Shown here: positions 11,009 through 22,737 of the stretch, piece after piece
Layout of the letters: each line of letters starts with the position of its first letter
Position numbering within the stretch: the stretch's first letter is position 1
Assembly (NCBI RefSeq): GCF_042477335.2
Contig: NC_091249.1
Coordinates: 43,012,001-43,076,000, forward strand
Reading direction: 5' to 3'
DNA from: Ovis canadensis
Lineage: Eukaryota > Chordata > Mammalia > Artiodactyla > Bovidae
Length of the DNA stretch: 64,000 nt
Made by a program: the position numbers and the translations under genes
The notes under the pieces: generated by a model
What the model was told of the DNA's origin: nothing
Databases searched by the model: none
The model's input: only the letters and a program-made list of their open reading frames with translations

Positions 11009-12133
11009 TTAGCTCCTCTTCACCATAACAGTGGTGTCGCCTGCATATCTGAGGTTATTGATATTTCTCCCAGCAATCTTGATTCCAGCTTGTGTTTCTT
11101 CCAGTCCAGTGTTTCTCATGATGTACTCTGCATAGAAGTTAAATAAGCAGGGTGAAAATATACAGCCTTGACGTACTCCTTTTCCTATTTGGAAGCAGTC
11201 TGTTGTTCCACGCCCAGTTCTAACTGTTGCTTCCTGACCTGCATACAGATTTCTCAAGAGGTAGGTTAGGTGGTCAGGTATTTCCATCTCTCTCAGAATT
11301 TTCCACAGTTTATTGTGATCAGCACAGTCAAAGGCTTTGGCATAGTCCATAAAGCAGAAATAGATGTTTTTCTGGAACTCTCTTGCTTTTTCCATGATCC
11401 AGTGGATGTTGGCAATTTGATCTCTGGTTCCTCTGCCTTTTCTAAAACCAGCTTGAACATCAGGGAGTTCACGGTTCACGTATTGCTGAAGCCTGGCTTG
11501 GAGAATTTTGAGCTTTACTTTACTAGCATGTGAGAAGAGTGCAACTGTGCGGTAGTTTGAGCATTCTTTGGCATTGCCTTTCTTTGGAATTGGAATGAAA
11601 ACTGACCTTTTCCAGTCCTGTGGCCACTGCTGAGTTTTCCAAATTTGCTGGCATATTGAGTGCAGCACTTTCACAGCATCATCTTTCAGGATTTGAAATA
11701 GCTCAACTGGAATTCCATCACCTCCACTAGCTTTGTTCGTAGTGATGCTTTCTAAGGCCCACTTGACTTCACATTCCAGGATGTCTGGCTCTAGATTAGT
11801 GATCACATCATCATGATTATCTGGGTCACGAAGATCTTTTTTGTACAGTTCTTCCGTGTATTCTTGCCACCTCTTCTTAATATCTTCTGCTTCTGTTAGG
11901 TCCATACCATTTCTGTCCTGTATCGAGCCCATCTTTGCATGAAATGTTCCCTTGGTATCTCTAATTTTCTTGAAGAGATTTCTAGTCTTTCCCATTCTGT
12001 TCTTTTCTTCTATTTCTTTGCATTGATCACTGAAGAAGGCTTTCTTATCTCTTCTTGCTATTCTTTGGAACTCTGCATTCAGATGCTTATATCTTTCCTT
12101 TTCTCCTTTGCTTTTCACCTCTCTTCTTTTCAC
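11009..12133 (-). pseudogene. BovB reverse transcriptase remnant
   Basis: A 374-codon open stretch, the longest in the window, covering the linker and the reverse transcriptase palm of a BovB (RTE clade) polyprotein. Visible motifs in order: a basic N-terminal region, 'NKASGGDGIP', 'FIPIPKKGNAKECSNYR', motif A 'MDYAKAFDCADH', motif B 'GVRQGCIFSPCLF', then motif C reading YAGD. The RT family needs two aspartates in motif C (YADD), so the second Asp is Gly here and the enzyme is predicted dead. The frame closes soon after motif C. Upstream, 12,134-12,493 links it out of frame to the endonuclease part. RTE proteins are normally about 1,000 residues, so this is roughly a third. Confidence 0.95.
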
Positions 12134-12493
12134 AGCTATTTGTAAGGCCTCCCCAGACAGCCATTTTGCTTTTTTGCATTTCTTTTCCTTGGGGATGGTC
12201 TTGATCCCTGTCTCCTGTACAGTGTCACGAACCTCTGTCTATAGTTCATCAGGCACTCTATCTATCAGATCCAGTCCCTTAAATCTATTTCTCACTTCCA
12301 CTGTATAATCATAAGGGATTTGATTTAGGTCACACCTGAATGGTCTAGTGGTTTTCCCTACTTTCTTCAATTTGAGTCTGAATTTGGTAATAAGGAGTTC
12401 ATGATCTGAGCCACAGTCAGCTCCTGGTCTTGTTTTTGTTGGCTGTATAGAGTTTCTCCATCTTTGGCTGCAAAGAATATAATCAGTCTGATT

Positions 12494-13069
12494 TCAGTGT
12501 TGACCATCTGGTGATGTCCATGTGTAGAGTCTTCTCTTGTGTTGTTGGAAGAAGATGTTTGCTATGACCAGTGCATTTTCTTGGCAAAACTTTGTTAGTC
12601 TTTGCCCTGCTTCATTCCGCATTCCAAGGCCAAATTTGCCTGTTACTCCAGGTGTGTCCTGACTTCCTACTTTTGCATTCCAGTCCCCTATAATGAAAAG
12701 GACATCTTTTTTGGGTGTTAGTTCTAAAAGGTCTTGTAGGTCTTCATAAAACCGTTCAACTTCAGTTTCTTCAGTGTTACTGGTTGGATAGACTTGGATA
12801 ACTGTGATATTGAATGGTTTGCCTTGGAGACGAACAGAGATCATTCTGTCATTTTTGAGATTGCATCCAAGTACGGCATTTCGGACTCTTTTGTTGACCC
12901 TGATGGCTACTCCATTTCTTCTGAGGGATTCCTGCCCGCAGTAGTAGATATAATGGTCATCTGAGTTAAATTCACCCATTCCAGTCCCTTTTAGTTCGCT
13001 GATTCCTAGAATGTCGATGTTCACCCTTGCCATCTCTTGTTTGACCACTTCCAATTTGCCTTGATTCAT
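12494..13069 (-). pseudogene. BovB AP-type endonuclease remnant
   Basis: A 191-codon open frame encoding the apurinic/apyrimidinic-type endonuclease domain that nicks target DNA for retrotransposition. Recognisable pieces are 'VNIDILGISELK' (metal-binding Glu), 'VIQVYPTSN' (usual YAPTSN is altered by loss of one residue), 'LFIIGDWNAKVG' (catalytic Asp/Asn pair) and 'YTWTSPDG'. The frame breaks after 'SPDGQH', before the final catalytic Asp-His block. The order on the - strand is endonuclease then RT, as in RTE elements. Confidence 0.93.
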
Positions 13070-13586
13070 GGACCTGACATTCCAGGTTCCTATGCAATAT
13101 TGCTCTTTACAGCATCAGATCTTGCTTCTATCACCAGTCACATCCACAACTGGGTATTGTTTTGGCTTTGGCTCCATCCCTTCATTCTTTCTGGAGTTAG
13201 TTCTCCCTGATCTCCAGTAGCATATTGGGCACCTACTGACCTGGGGAGTACCTCTTTCGGTCCTATCATTTTGCCTTTTCATACTGTTCATGGGGTTCTC
13301 AAGGCAAGAATACTGAAGTGGCTTGTCATTCCCTTCTCCAGTGGACCACATTCTGTCAGGCCTCTCCACCATGACCCGCTCGTCTTGGGTTGCTCCTCAG
13401 TCATGGCTTGGTTTCATTGAGTTAGACAAGGCTGTGGTCCTAGTGTGATTAGATTGACTAGTTTTCTGTGAGTATTATGGTTTCAGTGTGTCTGCCCTCT
13501 GATGCCCCCTTGAAACACCTACTGTCTTACTTGGTTTCTCTTACCTTGGGCATGGGGTATCTCTTCACGGCTGCTCCAGCAAAGCA

Positions 13587-13909
13587 CCCTACATTTTTTC
13601 CCCTAACACACAGAAATCAGGGCTTAGGCTCAAGAGCCTTTGTCAAGCACCAGCATCCAGCCCTAGGCATCTTGCCTAATTGTTTTCCTTGAACTCACGA
13701 GGTCACCCACATTTGCATTGGTGGCAAATGACTCTGTTTTCCATTTCAAATTGTTGATATGTGTTTTATTTAACACAAAGTATATAAGTTTAAAAAAAGT
13801 GGATCAATTCAAATAAAAATATTCATAATGGCACAGGTAGGAAGCAGATATGAAAAAATCAGGAAGGTGATCTGCAAGAGAGCTGAAGTCTTAGAAATGC
13901 AGCTCTGAC
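13587..13909. other. Intergenic, no gene seen
   Basis: Unique-looking AT-rich DNA between two BovB copies. I see no repeat or coding signal. Confidence 0.5.
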
Positions 13910-14330
13910 ATGTAAATTGGACCATAAATTGAACCATAAAGAAGGCTAAGCACCAAAATATTGATAGTTTGGAATTGTGGCCCTGGAGAAGGCTATTGAG
14001 AGTCCTTGGACAGCAAGGAGATCAAACCAGTCAATCCTAAAGGAAGTCAACCCTGCATATTCATTGGAAGGACTGATGTTGAAGCTTTAATACTTTGACC
14101 ACCTGATGTGAAGAGCTGAATCATTGGAAAAGACCCTGATGCTGAGAAAGATTGAGGGCCGAAGGAGAAGGGGGTTACAGAGGATGAGATGGTTGGACAG
14201 CATCACTGACTCAATGAACATGAGTTTCAGCAAACTCTGGGAGATAGTGAAAGACAGGGAAGTCTGGCATGCTAGTCCATGGAGCCACAAAGAGACAGAA
14301 CTTAGTAACTGAACAACAACAACAACAGGT
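13910..14330 (+). mobile_element. Diverged BovB 3' fragment with (AAC)n tail
   Basis: Sense BovB 3' end with many substitutions and small indels, ending in an (AAC)n run at about 14,315-14,328 in place of the usual ACTGA tail. The higher divergence suggests an older insertion than the copies at 8.6 or 10.3 kb. Confidence 0.88.
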
Positions 14331-15309
14331 AAGATAAGCAGAGACCTAAGGGACACTCCTTGGAAAAATGACACTTCTGGTTCCACCCTGAGCCTCCACT
14401 GCCAGTATTGTCATCAATCTTACTGCCAAGGGCCTGGTTCACTTCCCAGAGTGATGTCTCTTCTCCACCAGCACCCAAGAGGGGATAGAGCGGGGCAGAG
14501 ATGCCAGTCCCTTTTTTTTCTGTTGACAACTGCCATATCTAGTATCTAAACAGTCTCTTTCCCCAGGACAGAAGTTTGCTCTCTAGATCCTCCCTCTTTT
14601 ACTTTAGTTCCAACCTTGACATTTGTAAGGCCCTCATCTCAGTTAAGGAGCAGCTACTAAGAGAAGTTTAGTGCAGACACACGTAGACAAAGTATTTTTG
14701 ACTTGAATCTGAAAACTTCCAGGAAATTCCAGTATGTATCTGATTCATAATTCTTTCCTTTGCTTGTTTCCTCTGTCACACTTTTTTTTTGCAATTTGGA
14801 GTTTCATTCCTAGCTTCCGTTCTCGATTTCTGGTTTAATACTAACTTTAAGAGTCAGGTAGTTCAAAAAGGAGGCTAGGCTTATGTTTGTGTTGGACATT
14901 TGAGCTTTGTAAACACTTGTAAAATGTTTTATTTGCAAGAATAAGCTATCTGCTCACTAGAGATGGGCTTAATAATGGTTTCAAAAGAGTTATTAATACA
15001 TGGAGGAAGTGCTTATGGTATAATAAAGAAAACAGGTCACAAAACAGAGTTTCTGGTAAAGCACTACTTTGAAAAGCTTTGTACACACGCACACATACAC
15101 ATTGCAGTTTATTCATATGTAATTGAAAGACTATGCTGTAATATTATCAATGGTTCTTTAGCTAGAGGGATTATGAGGATTTTAAATTTAGTCTTTTTAC
15201 TTTTCTATATGTTCTTTTTTTTTTTGGACTATACCTTTTATTTGCAGTTTCAAAAATTGAGGAAGAGTTGATAAAATTATGCAAGTTTTAGGGGTGTGAC
15301 AGTGATCCA
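14331..15309. other. Intergenic, no gene recognised
   Basis: Mostly unique sequence. Short open frames (for example 14,963-15,271) show no domain and run into a poly-T stretch. Confidence 0.5.
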
Positions 15310-15950
15310 CAGTTTTTAAAGGTTGTACTACTCCATTTACAGTTTTAATAAAATATCAGCTATCTTCCCTATGTTATACAAGCTATCCTTGTAGCTTATT
15401 TATTTTGCACATAGTAGTTTGGACTCTTAAACCCCTGCCCCTATCTTGCTCCTCCCTTCTTCCCTCTGTCTACTGGTAACCACTAGTTTGTTCTCTGAAT
15501 CTATGAGTCTGTTTCTTTTTTATTATAATCACTGTTTTTATATTTTGGACTCCACATATAAGTGATCCTATACAGTATTTGTCTTTGTCTGTCTGACTTA
15601 TTTCACTTAGCTTAATACACTCCAAGTCCATACTTGTTATAGCAAATAGTAAAATTTTATTCTTTTTTATGACTGAGTAGTAATCCATTGTGTGTGTGTC
15701 TATATCAGTATGTATTGATCTATCCATCTGTTGATGGACACTTGGCAATTATAAATAATGCTGCTATAAACATTGGGATACCTGTATCTTTTCAAATTAG
15801 TGTTTTCATTTTTTTCAGATATATACCCAGAAGCAGGATTGTTGGATTATATGATAGTTCTGTTTTTAGTTTTTTGAAAAACCTCCATAATGTTTTACAC
15901 AGTCGCTATACCAATTTCCATTCCCAGCAAGTGTATGAAGGTATCTTAAT
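15310..15950 (-). mobile_element. L1 LINE 3' end, antisense
   Basis: Reverse complement of an old L1 3' UTR and ORF2 end. Signatures include 'CTGGTAACCACTAGTTTG', 'TTTCACTTAGCTTAATAC', 'ATCTGTTGATGGACACTTGG' and 'ATATACCCAGAAGCAGGATT'. It ends where ORF2 similarity stops, near 15,950. Confidence 0.85.
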
Positions 15951-16254
15951 TTTCTGCACTGAATTTTTATTTTGTTTAAAATTTGAAGAAACCATTAAAT
16001 TAGCTTATGTAAAAAAAAAATTCTGTTATTCAAATGTTTCAAAGGTGACGTCTATACCATGTAGAAAGGTGACTACTGCTGGCCAGGATTTTTTAAGAAA
16101 TCATGTCTGCATTTTTTTTTTTTTTAATGAGAAAAGGATGGCAATGCTTAGTCTTGAACCTCTACCAAAGAGACATAGTCTTAGATGAGATACAGGGTCA
16201 ATGAAACAATACAAGTTAGGCTGCTTTCCGTATTATCACGAGGCTAAATGAAAT

Positions 16255-16560
16255 CCGTTTTTTTTTTTTTTAAACGAAAACAATAACAGTCTTTATCACA
16301 GGACTTGTGGACTTGTGAAACCAAAACAGCAAGTGAAAAGAGGCTGACATCAGGATGAAATGTGAACAACCAACTACATTATTTTATTCCTGTACAAGCA
16401 TTTGTTTTTGGCCCCTCACATTAAAAAGCTTTTTCTGCAGCCATACTTCTCAGTAATTTTGATGTGGTCATCCTTCAGATCCAACAAGGCTCCCTACAGT
16501 AACTAATTTTCACTGTGACAAGTAAAAGAGCCTCATACAGGTACAGATCAGAATAGGGAG
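16255..16560 (-). pseudogene. Possible 3' end of a retrocopied transcript (unidentified)
   Basis: On the - strand this stretch ends in a poly(A) run (poly-T at about 16,258-16,272 on +). About 20 nt upstream is a GATAAA-type signal (+ strand TTTATC at 16,294-16,299), and an AATAAA lies farther up (about 16,382-16,388). It matches none of the SINE or LINE types recognised elsewhere in the window. This resembles the 3' UTR of a processed pseudogene, but I see no long coding part and cannot name a parent gene. An unrecognised old LINE end is the main alternative. Confidence 0.3.
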
Positions 16561-16737
16561 GGGAATGTAACTTTGATAAAAAAAAATATTTTTAGATGCT
16601 TCCGATATCCCCCACATGGGTAATTACTGCTTTATGTTATTTTGTTATCTTTTATTGAATATGTAGTTCAACATCGCAGGCAACTACCTGTTAAAAAAAA
16701 AAAAAAGCTTTATTCTGCTAAACATTGTTGGTTTTAT

Positions 16738-16946
16738 TGTTGTTTAGTTACTAAGTCACGTCCAACTCTTTTATGACCCCGTGGACTGTAGCCCGCCGGG
16801 CTTCTCTGTCCATGGGATTTCTCAGGCAAGAATACTGGAGTGGGCTGCTATGCCCTCCTCCAGGGGATCTTCCCTACTGAGGGATCGAACCACATCTCCT
16901 GCACTGGAAGGCAGATTCTTTACCACTAAGCTATCAGGGAAGCCCA
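16738..16946 (-). mobile_element. Bov-tA SINE
   Basis: Antisense Bov-tA. The tail side starts 'TTGTTGTTTAGTTACTAAG'. The tRNA head ends 'TAAGCTATCAGGGAAGCCC' at the right. Confidence 0.93.
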
Positions 16947-18348
16947 TGAACTTTGTTAATGCTAGTCCATTCTCCCTTCTCCTTTCCTAACTGTATCCTA
17001 TCTTGCTGTCCTTTCTCCACAGTTCATGTGCTTCAGGGAAATGTGACTTCATCTCCAGCCTCAGGGTCAGGCCTGGCTGGTTCAAAGTGAATCTGAAACT
17101 CTTGGAACAGTGTCTGGTTTAGGCAAGTCAGCTGTGACATTCCCCTGGCCATAGGATTGTCCAGAAATGAGCCTGAGGGACAGTGTGAGCCAATGAGACT
17201 CCAGCTGCTTAAAAAGGAATGTCCTCAGTGTTAGGAGAAAGCCCCTCTGATAGGTGCTGTTTCTCTGGAAATCATTCTGGGTTATTACAGTCTCTTCCCA
17301 CTGAGTGATGCTGATTGAGGATGAAATAAAACAAAGAGCACAAATAACACACCAGAAGGGACTGCATGAACCCTGAAGCTCTCTCTACTTCCAAAGTATC
17401 AGGTACAAACATTATCTAATGCTATAAGCCAGTTGGGGTCAAGTTTTCCACCTCTTGAAGCTGAAAGCATACTGATACAATATATGTAATATAGAAGAAT
17501 TCCTCAAAATACAGTTTTATAATTTTAGTGTGAAGTCTTCCCAGGCTGGAATAATAAAGAAAGAGAAGCTGCTTGACTCTCTGTAATTATTGATTTAAGT
17601 TAATCACTTTTAACAGCATCTTAAATATTCATTCTAAAAGTTTCCATTAAATACAGCATAAAATATGGTTGGTTATAAAAGGCTTTTAGCAATCACAAAA
17701 TACCAAAGATCTTAAAGCAAATCTCAATAATAGGATTTGTGCTTAAACTACGTTTTACCTGCAATGTCCTTGAGATCTAATCTTAAAATATGATTGCTGA
17801 TAAGTGATTAAGATACATTTTTTCCTGAATAATTTACGTGTCACATCATCAAGTTGAAGAATTACACTGAAGAGCGTTCAATAACTATTTATAAAAACAA
17901 TCCTTACATTTTTTTAGTGGTCCTTTTCAAATAATTCATTCCTTTACATTTATTGAAATGTTTAAAAATAACAATAACAAAAAAAATAGAAGCAGGTAAT
18001 TTAAAAAAATGAACTCAATTTTTTCTTTCTTTGGTGAAGTTTCATATTTTGTTCCATAGTTTGTATGTCTAAGAAATCAGTACCTTTTAGGGGCATGGGA
18101 AGAGGAGGAGGTGATAAACAAATGCAAGGTGACTCAAATGATTGTTTTCTAGCAGAAAGGTAACTGCGCTACAAGTATATGTTTTGAAAATTACTTAGAT
18201 GCCAAAAGAATTGTGGAAAACTTGTGTTATATTTTGATAGAAAATCTTCTGTCCTTCAGAGATACTTATTTTGGACATTTCCATTTTCCATTAAATTCAG
18301 CAGTAATTATTCTGCAGACTACAGATCCATAAGTGCTTTGGCATCTAT
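16947..18348. other. Intergenic, no gene seen
   Basis: About 17,000-17,350 is relatively GC-rich and may be an unclassified ancient repeat ('GAGCCTGAGGGACAGTGTGA'). The remainder is AT-rich and unique-looking. Confidence 0.45.
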
Positions 18349-18359
18349 CCTTTATTATT

Positions 18360-18486
18360 GCTGCTGCTAAGTCGCTCCAGTCGTGTCCGACTCTGTGCGA
18401 CCCCATAGACGGCAGCCCACCAGGCTCCTCCATCCATGGGATTCTCCAGGCAAGAGTGCCAGAGTGGGGTGCCATTGCCTTCTCTT
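18360..18486 (-). mobile_element. Bov-A monomer (Bov-A2 fragment) with TSD
   Basis: A single Bov-A unit in antisense, starting with a GCTGCTGCTAAG tail and ending 'GCCATTGCCTTCTC'. Flanks CCTTTATTATT (18,349-18,359) and CCTTCATTATT (18,487-18,497) match at 10 of 11 positions and look like the target-site duplication. Confidence 0.9.
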
Positions 18487-18497
18487 CCTTCATTATT

Positions 18498-19796
18498 ACT
18501 TGCATTTAATCTGCTAGATTCATATTTCCTACATATTATAATAGCATGTAGCCACAGAAGAAACAAAGTATACAAGCTGGCTGAATATTGATCATCTAGA
18601 TTTAAACTGACATCTATTTTGCTGACATAAGAAAGTAGAAAAAAGAAAGAGCTTCACTGAAAGAGAAAGCTCTTTAATTAAGGGAAATGTATTAAATTAA
18701 CCCTATTTTTTGTGGGTTTGATTCACATAGGAGATTTTTACAGAGAAAACAGTAGCTGATAAAGTCCAAATAACTAATATAAGCTGATTTATAGGTTCTG
18801 TTTCCAAAATTTTAATCCAATGAGACTTTGTTTTAGGCGGAAGATTTATAAACAAAATACCCCAATGAGTGAAGTTTTGACTAATGTAAATAACGTATCT
18901 GGATATGTTACTATCTTTTTATATAACCATGGTTGATTTAGGGAGAAGGAGAGAAAAAAAATGCATGGAATAGTTGCCTCATTATTGGATATCAGATTGA
19001 ATTGTTTGATTTAAATGGATGTAAAGTTAATGCATACAGGGAACTGCTATGAAGTTCCACCTTTTTCTTATCAAAATGATAACATTAGGCACCCATACCC
19101 TTGAGAACCAGGCTGGGTGGGGAGAAAGTTAATTGATCTAGGCAGAAAACCTTCAGGGGAAAGGACAAGAAGAAAAGAAAGCTGGCCCTGTGTGTAAAAT
19201 GAGCACTCCCTCAGCTCTATTCTGAGAAGTGGTAAATTAACCATTTGGATGGACTGATAGTTGGGTTCCATTGCAATGCATTTGTTATACCATTTAATAC
19301 TTTTTAAATGGAAACCAATTTAAGCTCTGGAATGTCTGCTCAGTTTTCCTAAAACTTAGAAGCTTACATTAATTTAAAAAAAAACAGTGAACTTGATGGA
19401 ACAGAGATATATGATAAATTTATATAATTGCCCTGATTAAGTTCAGAGGTAAATTTTCCAGGCTAGATAGCAATGTGAAGTTGGGTATTTGAAATCTGAA
19501 GAAACTCCTGGGAATCTTATGGTTCTAATTTGGTCCACTTAAGAAATAAGAGAAAGTCCTTGAAAACTTAATTTTTTCATTAAAAAAAAACACATGAAGT
19601 GTAAAAGTTTGACAAAAGTAAGCTACTAGCTAAATATAACAAAATAGTATTATAGTATTTTATTTTGAAGAAGTAAATATTCTAAGAAAATATTTAATAT
19701 TTTGATAAATTTACTTTATAATGGAGGATATTAGTCAAATATGTCATATCATGTTAGGTTTAGAGTCCATCTGCTGGCTAAAATACATTCTAGTTT
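18498..19796. other. Intergenic, no gene seen
   Basis: AT-rich unique-looking DNA. No recognisable element or open frame of interest. Confidence 0.5.
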
Positions 19797-19925
19797 TGTC
19801 AGTTCATTCAACAGATATTTATTAAATGCCTACTGTGTGTCAACCACTATTTTGGACCCTGGAGATAAAGAAAATAAAACAAATAAGATCCTGTCCCATG
19901 GAACTTAATTTATAGATTGTCTTTT
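19797..19925 (-). mobile_element. L2 LINE 3' fragment
   Basis: 'TTCATTCAACAGATATTTAT', 'GCCTACTGTGTGTCAACCAC' and 'CTGTCCCATGGAACTTAA' are the reverse complement of the conserved L2 3' end. Confidence 0.75.
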
Positions 19926-20455
19926 ATTGGCACTTGTTCAACTTATATAATGACTTGTTAAAGATTTGGAATGAACTATACCAAAGCTATTACCATTTCC
20001 AATTAGAAAATAGTAACAAACAAGTTATAAAATGTCCTTTTAACTTCACCCTGCTGAATAGCCATCATTTTGGTGTGTTCATATTGGTTAATAGAGATGA
20101 TGGAAACCAGTTTGTTACTGCTGGATGGTGGACAAAACTATAAAGAAGAATTCTGTGGAAGTCTATTAAAATATTTCTTTTCCCTTGTTTTATCTATCCT
20201 TCTCACTCCCTGATGGAGTATTCCTTTTTCCTTCTCAGACTTCTTATGGCACTGCCAGTGAGGACACTAAGGAAACACAGTAGTTTAATATCTCCTTTTC
20301 CTTTTCTTAGATTTTTCTTTTTTTCTCCTTTTAACACATGTTGAATAATTATCCTTTTCAAGGCTAATTCAGTCACTCTTATCTCTGACATCCTTGCAAA
20401 ATCATTTCATTACTGTCATCTTGACCTTTGAGACTTTCCCAAAGTACTACAGTAA

Positions 20456-20681
20456 GCCCTTCCCAGGTGGCCCTGTGGTAAAGGATTCGCCTACCAGTGC
20501 AGGAGACACAAGAGATGTGGGTTCGATCCTTGGGCTGGGAAGATCCCCTGCAACGAGGAAATGGCAACCCACTCCAGTATTCTTGCCTGGAAAATTCCAT
20601 GGACAGAGGAGCCCGGTGAGCGATAGTCCCTGGGGTTGAAGAGTCTGATATTACTGAGTGGGCATGCACACACACACAGTT
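20456..20681 (+). mobile_element. Bov-tA SINE
   Basis: Sense Bov-tA with a complete tRNA-like head (B-box GGTTCGATCC), typical body and a terminal (CA)n tail. Confidence 0.94.
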
Positions 20682-20924
20682 CAGTTCAATAAATTATTTT
20701 TTTTTATTTCTTTTCATATTGTTAAAAGTTCCTGAGATCAAGTGGATTACAAAGTGTTTTTAATGTATTGGAGAATGACTGTGGCAATCTGATCAGGAAA
20801 ATTTCAAGACTACATTTCTTGACCTGTACTAAATTATGTATTCACTTTAGTACTCTACACTTGGATGAATTACATCTCCATTACTCTCTATCACTGGTGT
20901 AGATATAATTCTATGATTGCAGTA

Positions 20925-21070
20925 AATTTGGCTCTATTTATTTAGCAAGAATCTATTGAGCCTCTATTACAAATTGACTTGACGCTCTTCCAAGCACTAG
21001 CAATAGGATAATGAACAAGATAGACATGCTTTCTAACTTACTGGGATTTACATTCACTGATATTTGGAAG
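20925..21070 (-). mobile_element. L2 LINE 3' fragment
   Basis: 'TTTATTTAGCAAGAATCTAT', 'CCAAGCACTAGCAATAGG' and 'TGAACAAGATAGACATGC' fit a diverged antisense L2 3' end. Confidence 0.55.
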
Positions 21071-21417
21071 ATTATATATTTCTGGTTAATGTGAGGATAA
21101 GTCAGTCAATGTTGACATTGCAGTTTTTAGCCACAAACTAAAAAAAAACCCACTGATTTTTACCTTGTATTCAAATTTGTCTGGGACAGTAGTCATTTTT
21201 ATGATAAACTAATTCACAATTGTAAAAATTTGCAGAGTACACTATTGTTCTGTTATCACACTCAACAGTCCTAAGAGCACCTCTCAGCTAAATGTCCAAC
21301 CATTTAAATCTAGCATGACTAGAATATCAAAGTCAACCGACCTCAGAACTTCATTTACTACGTTGAAATAATGATGATTTCAATGTATAATTAGTCTTTA
21401 ATCTTCTCTAACTTCCG

Positions 21418-21652
21418 CTGGAGAAGCGATAGGCTACCCATTCCAGTATTCTTGGGCTAACCTTGTGGCTGAGCAGGAATAGAATCCACCTGTGATGTGG
21501 GAGACCTGGGTTCGATCCCTGGGTTGGGAAGATCTGAAGAAGGGAAAGGCTACCCACTCCAGTATTCTGGCCTGGAGAATACCATGGACTGTATAGTCCA
21601 CGGGGTCACAAAGAGTTGGACACGCTGAGCGGCTTTCACTTTTGCTTTTCAA
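21418..21652 (+). mobile_element. Bov-tA SINE with partial upstream unit
   Basis: A sense Bov-tA ('GGTTCGATCCCTGGGTTGGG', 'AAAGGCTACCCACTCCAG'), preceded at 21,418-21,458 by a piece of another Bov-tA body ending 'CAGTATTCTTGGGCTAACC'. This arrangement is the double-headed Bov-tA form, with the first unit truncated. Confidence 0.88.
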
Positions 21653-21699
21653 CCTCATAGAGTGCTATGTGGAAGTATGATATTACTTCCACTTAGACA

Positions 21700-21893
21700 T
21701 TATATTCAACCTCACATACGCAGATAAAACAACTCTAATGGCAGAAAGCGGTGGTTGGATAGCATCACAGACTCAATGGATATGAGATGAGCAAGCTCCA
21801 GAAATTAATGAAGGACAGGGAAGCCTGGCCCGAGGTAGTCCACAGGTTGCAAAGAGTTGGACACAACTTAGCAACTGAACAACAACAAAAAGA
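21700..21893 (+). mobile_element. BovB with large internal deletion
   Basis: The left 50 bp ('CACATACGCAGATAAAAC', 'ATGGCAGAAAG') match the BovB RT motif C region. The sequence then jumps directly to the 3' terminal region ('GGTTGGATAGCATCACAG' to an AACAACAAC tail). About 600 bp between them in full BovB copies is absent. Confidence 0.8.
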
Positions 21894-22065
21894 CATTATG
21901 TTTCCTCCTTTCATTATTGCAAATAGCTTTTAAGATATGAATCTAGCTCAAGAATATAAGTGAGGCCCTTTTCTAAGGGTCTAGTAAACAACCAGCTGGA
22001 GAGGAGGGCTGACATGAACGGAGTTGGCGGGCCAGGGTTGGGGGGGTGGCAGTGGCATTGGAGAC

Positions 22066-22277
22066 TGAAAGTGTGTTAGTCGCTTAATTGCGACTAACAG
22101 TCACAGTTGCTCATTGTCTGAGCCCAGAAGGCTCCCCTGTCCATGGGATTCTCCAGGCAAGAACACTGGATCAGGTTGCCATTTCCTTCTCCAGAGGATC
22201 TTCCCAGCCCATGTATTGAACCTGTCTCCCAAGTTGCAGGCAGATTCTTTATCACTGAGCCACCAGGGAAGTCCCTG
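22066..22277 (-). mobile_element. Bov-tA SINE containing a palindrome
   Basis: Antisense Bov-tA ending 'CACTGAGCCACCAGGGAAGT' at the right. The left end has diverged and forms a perfect hairpin at 22,075-22,098. Confidence 0.9.
22075..22098. repeat. Perfect 9-bp inverted repeat with 6-nt loop
   Basis: GTTAGTCGC (22,075-22,083), loop TTAATT, then GCGACTAAC (22,090-22,098). Both arms match perfectly. It lies within the Bov-tA tail side. Confidence 0.95.
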
Positions 22278-22513
22278 GAGGCTGAAAGTATCCTCCAAAG
22301 CAAATTTCTTTGAAGTGTTATGCTCTGTCTTTGAAAATCATGCAAAAATATTTCTGGGATCCATACAGTTTCACGCTCATTTTAATATAAAAACAATGTT
22401 TTCATTTCTTACTGCTTATTAACATTGTTGCCCCATCCATAGTGTAAAGAAGTTTCGACTCCAGGGCCCCAGCACTGATTCATGCTCTCAGGTCATAGGT
22501 GTACCTGGTAGGG

Positions 22514-22737
22514 GGCTTCCCTGGGGACTCCTGTGGTAAAGAACCCACCTGCAATGCGGGAGACCCAGGTTCGATCTCTGGGTGGGGAAGATCCCCTGGA
22601 GGGAGGGCATGGCAACCCACTCCAGTATTCTTGCCTGGAGAATTCCATGGACAGAGGAGCCGGGTGGGTTTAGTTCAAGGGATCACAAAGAGCTGGACAC
22701 GACTGAGTGACTATCACTTTCATTTTTCACTTTTCAG
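22514..22737 (+). mobile_element. Bov-tA SINE
   Basis: Sense Bov-tA with tRNA head (GGTTCGATCTCTGGG), body ('GAGGGCATGGCAACCCACTC') and a CTTTCA-rich tail. Confidence 0.94.

Larger units (their letters stand above)
10277..13586 (-). mobile_element. Near full-length BovB LINE
   Basis: About 3.3 kb of antisense BovB. The 3' tail is at 10,277. The RT region lies at 10.6-12.1 kb and the AP-type endonuclease region at 12.5-13.1 kb. The 5' non-coding part ends at 13,586, within 'GGCTGCTCCAGCAAAGC'. It lacks the tandem-repeat leader seen in the copy at 25.7 kb. Stops and frameshifts break the ORF. Confidence 0.95.

Noticed and set aside
15688-16188. A 166-codon + strand open frame
   Set aside because: It is the antisense of an old L1 ORF2/3' UTR extended into a poly-T stretch.
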